DNA of 64,000 nt from Sulfurihydrogenibium azorense Az-Fu1 (GTDB lineage Bacteria > Aquificota > Aquificia > Aquificales > Hydrogenothermaceae), in contig NC_012438.1 in the NCBI RefSeq assembly GCF_000021545.1, forward strand, positions 62,001 to 126,000. Direction: 5' to 3'. Each line of letters starts with the position of its first letter. The first letter of the stretch is position 1. The notes below the pieces were generated by a model. That model had not been told where the DNA came from and did no database searches. It worked only from the letters and a program-made list of their open reading frames with translations. A program made the position numbers and the translations under genes. This document shows, piece after piece, positions 61,335 to 64,000 of this stretch.

Positions 61335-62537
61335 TTACCTCACTATCTCAAAAATGGTATCTATCCATTTATAAGTTTCAACAGTAATGTCCCCTATTTC
61401 TTTGTCTGATAAACCATAATTTTCTTTAAACTTCTTTACTTCTTTTAAATTGTTTTTCTCAATGTTTATCACAAAATTTAACAACTCTCCAAAGTATCCA
61501 GATCTCTCTACTAAAACCTTTTCAAATTCTTGGGATAGTTTTAAATCATTTAAAATTGTCTTTATATCAACTTTAAATATCTTTTCTGCTAAAGACAAAA
61601 CACCGACTAAAAAAGCAGTATCTGCTATATTTTGATCAGGGTTTATTTTTAAGCTCAACAATTCCATAAATTTACCTCTAAACAGTTCCATTTTAACAGC
61701 TTCTATATCCATATCATTTTTAGCTACAGAAATCATAGAAATTAAAAGCAGCCAACTTAAAATGTTCTTTCTCCCCAGATAAATAACAGCTCTATTTATT
61801 GATGTAATAGGATTTGCTAAGTAAAAGAATGATGAGTTTACATACTTAAGTAGTGCTACACTTATATCAGGATTCGCTTTTATCGCTTCTGCAATATCGT
61901 TTAGATCATCTTCTTCAGTTACATATCTAATTAATTTTAAAACCTCTAACTTATTAAAACTTTCTTCTTTCGTAGTTAACTGCTCTGGTTTTGTAAAAAA
62001 TTCTCCTTCAAAGAGTTTAAATCCAAGATTTAATGCTTTGTTAAAGTCTTCATTACTATCGACATCTTCTGCTTTTAGCATAAAAGGTAGCTCATGAATA
62101 AGACTTATAAATTTTTCTTTATCTGAGTTAAAGTTTTTTAAACTTACAGATAAATACTCAAATATACTTACGGCAGGTAGGTATGTGTCTGGGTTAAACT
62201 CTCCTTCAGAGACTTCTAAAGAGAAGGTAAATCCTTCTTCCTTTAAGGATTTTAACTTATCTAATAAAATTTTAGATTTTAAATATTTTGACTCTACTTC
62301 TAAAATAAATACTTCCTTGTTTATCAGATTTAAAAAATCTGTGAAAATTATTACATCCGGGTGAACCTTTATAAAGGCATTCTTTCCACTTAAAAATTTT
62401 TTTATATCTAATTGAGATATGGTGTAGTATAAATCTTTTATCATTTGGTTTAGATTAGATTCTTCTCTTTCGTATTTTATTTCATAGGCATAGAGATTTT
62501 TTTTATCATCAAAAACAGGAACCTTACATAAAATCAT
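61335..62537 (-). CDS. EAL-like/HDOD domain signalling protein
   Basis: 400 residues. The N-terminal 190 residues resemble an EAL domain (VPVFDDKKNLYAYEIKY, KVHPDVIIFTD, FILEVESKYL) but lack the EAL triplet and other catalytic residues, so c-di-GMP hydrolysis is unlikely. The C-terminal HDOD domain has NPDISVALLKYVNSSFFYLANPITSINRAVIYLGRKNILSW, as in YuxH-type proteins. Co-transcription with a diguanylate cyclase suggests a c-di-GMP or scaffold role. Confidence 0.85.
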   Translation of the reverse strand: MILCKVPVFDDKKNLYAYEIKYEREESNLNQMIKDLYYTISQLDIKKFLSGKNAFIKVHPDVIIFTDFLNLINKEVFILEVESKYLKSKILLDKLKSLKEEGFTFSLEVSEGEFNPDTYLPAVSIFEYLSVSLKNFNSDKEKFISLIHELPFMLKAEDVDSNEDFNKALNLGFKLFEGEFFTKPEQLTTKEESFNKLEVLKLIRYVTEEDDLNDIAEAIKANPDISVALLKYVNSSFFYLANPITSINRAVIYLGRKNILSWLLLISMISVAKNDMDIEAVKMELFRGKFMELLSLKINPDQNIADTAFLVGVLSLAEKIFKVDIKTILNDLKLSQEFEKVLVERSGYFGELLNFVINIEKNNLKEVKKFKENYGLSDKEIGDITVETYKWIDTIFEIVR

Positions 62538-62594
62538 GCTGAAAACCCCTTTTATTTTAAGGATGTAAAAATTATAGCATTTATTAAATTTTTT

Positions 62595-62603
62595 TGCTAT
62601 AAT
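62595..62603 (+). promoter_or_regulatory. extended -10 promoter of rpsP
   Basis: TGCTATAAT at 62595-62603 is an exact extended -10 (TGnTATAAT). The -35 region is weak (TAGCAT around 62575). It lies 37 bases before the start codon of rpsP. Confidence 0.7.
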
Positions 62604-62639
62604 ATCTTATTCAAAAACTTTGTGAAGGAGGTTAACCTT

Positions 62640-62876
62640 TTGGTTAAGATAAGACTTGCAAGAGCAGGAAGAAAGAAGCATCCAGTTTTTAGAATGGTAG
62701 TTATAGATAGTAAAAAACCAAGAGAAGGAAAGGCTATAGAGTATTTAGGAACTTATGACCCAATATTAAAAACTGGGAATGTAAATGTAGAAAAGGCAAA
62801 AGAATGGATCAGTAAAGGAGCTCAACCTACTGAAAGGGCGCTTAAAATATTGAAATCTTTCGGATTAGAAAACTAA
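62640..62876 (+). CDS. rpsP: 30S ribosomal protein S16
   Basis: 78 residues from TTG at 62640, chosen because the family begins (M)VKIRLAR and GGAGG lies 8 bases upstream; a GTG at 62622 falls within the RBS region. It has [36 protein letters not shown] and [12 protein letters not shown]. Ribosomal protein S16 assembles early in the small subunit. It is followed by khpA, the usual bacterial order. Confidence 0.95.
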   Translation: MVKIRLARAGRKKHPVFRMVVIDSKKPREGKAIEYLGTYDPILKTGNVNVEKAKEWISKGAQPTERALKILKSFGLEN

Positions 62877-62898
62877 CTACTTGAAAGGAGGAATGGTG

Positions 62899-63138
62899 AT
62901 GAGCAAGCTTACAGAAATTGTAGAACAGATGGCAAAAGCTATCGTAGACCACCCTGAGAAAGTTGAAGTTAAAGAGATTGAGGGAGAAAAAACAACTGTT
63001 GTTGAGCTTAAAGTAGCTCCAGAAGACTTAGGAAAAGTAATCGGAAAGCAAGGTAGAACAGCAAGAGCTATGAGAACTATTCTGGCAGCTGTTTCAAGAA
63101 AAGCCAATAAGAAAGCAGTTTTAGAAATATTAGAATAA
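62899..63138 (+). CDS. khpA: KH-domain RNA-binding protein KhpA
   Basis: 79 residues from ATG 62899, with GGAGG 7 bases before. The KH motif [17 protein letters not shown] contains the GxxG loop. KhpA (YlqC) binds RNA with KhpB and affects cell division and sRNA use in other bacteria. The rpsP-khpA order is widely conserved. Confidence 0.93.
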   Translation: MSKLTEIVEQMAKAIVDHPEKVEVKEIEGEKTTVVELKVAPEDLGKVIGKQGRTARAMRTILAAVSRKANKKAVLEILE

Positions 63139-63144
63139 TTTTTG

Positions 63145-63164
63145 GAAGGGGGTTATCCCCCTTC
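63145..63164. terminator. bidirectional stem-loop between khpA and tsaE
   Basis: GAAGGGGG at 63145-63152 pairs with CCCCCTTC at 63157-63164 around TTAT. The tsaE stop codon lies within the hairpin. A short T-rich run follows on the plus side (TATTAT), so it is a moderate terminator. Confidence 0.65.
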
Positions 63165-63548
63165 TATTATAAACAATCTACTATCATCTTCTAACTGGTT
63201 TATGGTTATCTTGTAAACATTTTTATAATCAATGTTTTCCTTTGGCCACTCAATGATAACTAATCCTTTCCCAATAAAGTCTGATATGTCAAAGCTGTTT
63301 ATTCTATACATATCCAGATGATATATATCAAAGTTTTTCCCTTCATACTGATTCATTATTCCAAAGGTAGGAGATGTTACTTCCTCTTCAACCCCTAAAG
63401 CTTTTAGTAAATACTTTGTAAAAGTTGTCTTTCCAGCTCCTAAGTCTCCTTCAAGTAAGATAACTTCGTTTCCTTTTAATCTTTTTGAAAAATCTTGTGT
63501 AAAGCTTTCCAACTCTTTTAAATTTTTTACTAAAACTTTCTCTTCCAT
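63153..63548 (-). CDS. tsaE: tRNA threonylcarbamoyladenosine biosynthesis ATPase TsaE
   Basis: 131 residues. The P-loop is [21 protein letters not shown], followed by [23 protein letters not shown] and LVIIEWPKE, the typical TsaE order. It works with TsaB and TsaD to modify adenosine-37 of ANN-reading tRNAs. It is divergent from dapA with 72 bases between the start codons. Confidence 0.94.
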   Translation of the reverse strand: MEEKVLVKNLKELESFTQDFSKRLKGNEVILLEGDLGAGKTTFTKYLLKALGVEEEVTSPTFGIMNQYEGKNFDIYHLDMYRINSFDISDFIGKGLVIIEWPKENIDYKNVYKITINQLEDDSRLFIIEGG

Positions 63549-63620
63549 TTGATATACAACCTTGTAAGTTTATTAAAAAACATCTATAATTATTCTATCA
63601 TTTTAAAACCGGAGGCAGTT

Positions 63621-64000
63621 ATGTTTTACGGCTCTGTTGTTGCTCTTATAACGCCATTTAAAGATGGTTCCTTAGACAGAAAATCTCTAAAAAAATTAAT
63701 AGAGTTTCATATAGAAAATCAAACAGATGCAATCGTTGTAGCAGGAACAACGGGAGAGTCTCCTACTTTAACCTATGAAGAACATGAGCTTTTAATTGAG
63801 CTTGCTGTTGAGTATGCCCATAAGAGAATACCTATAATAGCAGGAACAGGAGCAAACTCTACCCATGAGGCTATACTCCTTACCAAGTTTGCAGAAAAAG
63901 TAGGAGCTGATGCTTCTTTACAGGTTGTACCTTACTACAATAAACCTACTCAGGAAGGGATATACCAGCACTTTAAAGCTATAGCAGAAGAAACCAACAT
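63621..64000 (+). CDS. dapA: 4-hydroxy-tetrahydrodipicolinate synthase (3' end outside window)
   Basis: 126 codons are visible from ATG 63621 behind CGGAGG. It begins [19 protein letters not shown], has [19 protein letters not shown] (the phosphate-loop Thr-Thr), [13 protein letters not shown] and [20 protein letters not shown] (the active-site Tyr). The Schiff-base Lys lies beyond the window. It condenses pyruvate and aspartate semialdehyde for lysine and diaminopimelate. Confidence 0.95.
   Translation, partial: MFYGSVVALITPFKDGSLDRKSLKKLIEFHIENQTDAIVVAGTTGESPTLTYEEHELLIELAVEYAHKRIPIIAGTGANSTHEAILLTKFAEKVGADASLQVVPYYNKPTQEGIYQHFKAIAEETN

Overview
This window is most likely chromosomal DNA of an Aquificota thermophile, best fitting Hydrogenothermaceae and perhaps Sulfurihydrogenibium. 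The call rests on the low G+C content, Lys/Glu-rich proteins, tightly overlapping operons, a carbamoyl-phosphate synthase large subunit present as a separate C-terminal half, a B12-dependent ribonucleotide reductase, an archaeal-type riboflavin reductase, lipid A genes and a sulfide:quinone-reductase-like flavoprotein. The genus is inference from gene content. No rRNA, tRNA or CRISPR array was seen.

Layout. 1-4979: dUTPase, a Clp-fold membrane protease, DUF502, UbiD, Nudix and an LpxL-like acyltransferase. 5012-6073: a complete IS481-like element in front of an HU gene. 6472-15622: a pseudouridine synthase with an ATT start, an MFS permease, a cupredoxin lipoprotein, MoaD, a RibD-type reductase, a CDP-alcohol phosphotransferase, ilvC, ilvN, ilvB and radA. 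15609-17077: a decayed rnhA-exbD-exbB locus invaded by an Rpn remnant. 17182-21952: hisA, a TnpB element that appears to split a small gene, and a porin gene broken by an exact 955-bp tandem duplication.

22156-28540 holds an AAA-ATPase/PD-(D/E)XK protein, ychF, DUF62, cmk, a HAD phosphatase and three tandem coiled-coil membrane-protein genes. 28664-32162 holds a di-heme cytochrome c peroxidase and a convergent five-gene redox/metal operon; both transcription units have nearly the same promoter/operator/RBS block. 32292-40249: a pterin dehydratase, a NifX-like plus SQR-like pair, ThyX, a UbiB-like kinase, cobO and nrdJ. 40246-50483: lpxI, lpxA, trxA, an ArsR regulator, the iron-sulfur and HdrB-like subunits of a fumarate reductase/succinate dehydrogenase, mazG, lpxC, a double HepT-like protein, ruvA, rlmN and a JAMM protease. 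50593-64000: an electron-transfer protein, purN, purM, pgpA, thiE, an intact Rpn gene, carB C-terminal half, moeA, an M48 protease, a probable zinc-sensing diguanylate cyclase with an EAL/HDOD partner, rpsP, khpA, tsaE and the start of dapA.

The most distinctive signals are these: the shared control region of the peroxidase and the TlpA-like/ZIP/Cys-rich/cytochrome-b-like/sulfite-oxidase-like operon; the CZB-GGDEF zinc-site geometry; the tandem degenerate HepT domains; the heptad and hendecad steps between the coiled-coil paralogs; and several genes caught while breaking (porin duplication, TnpB-split gene, rnhA/exbD fusion scar).
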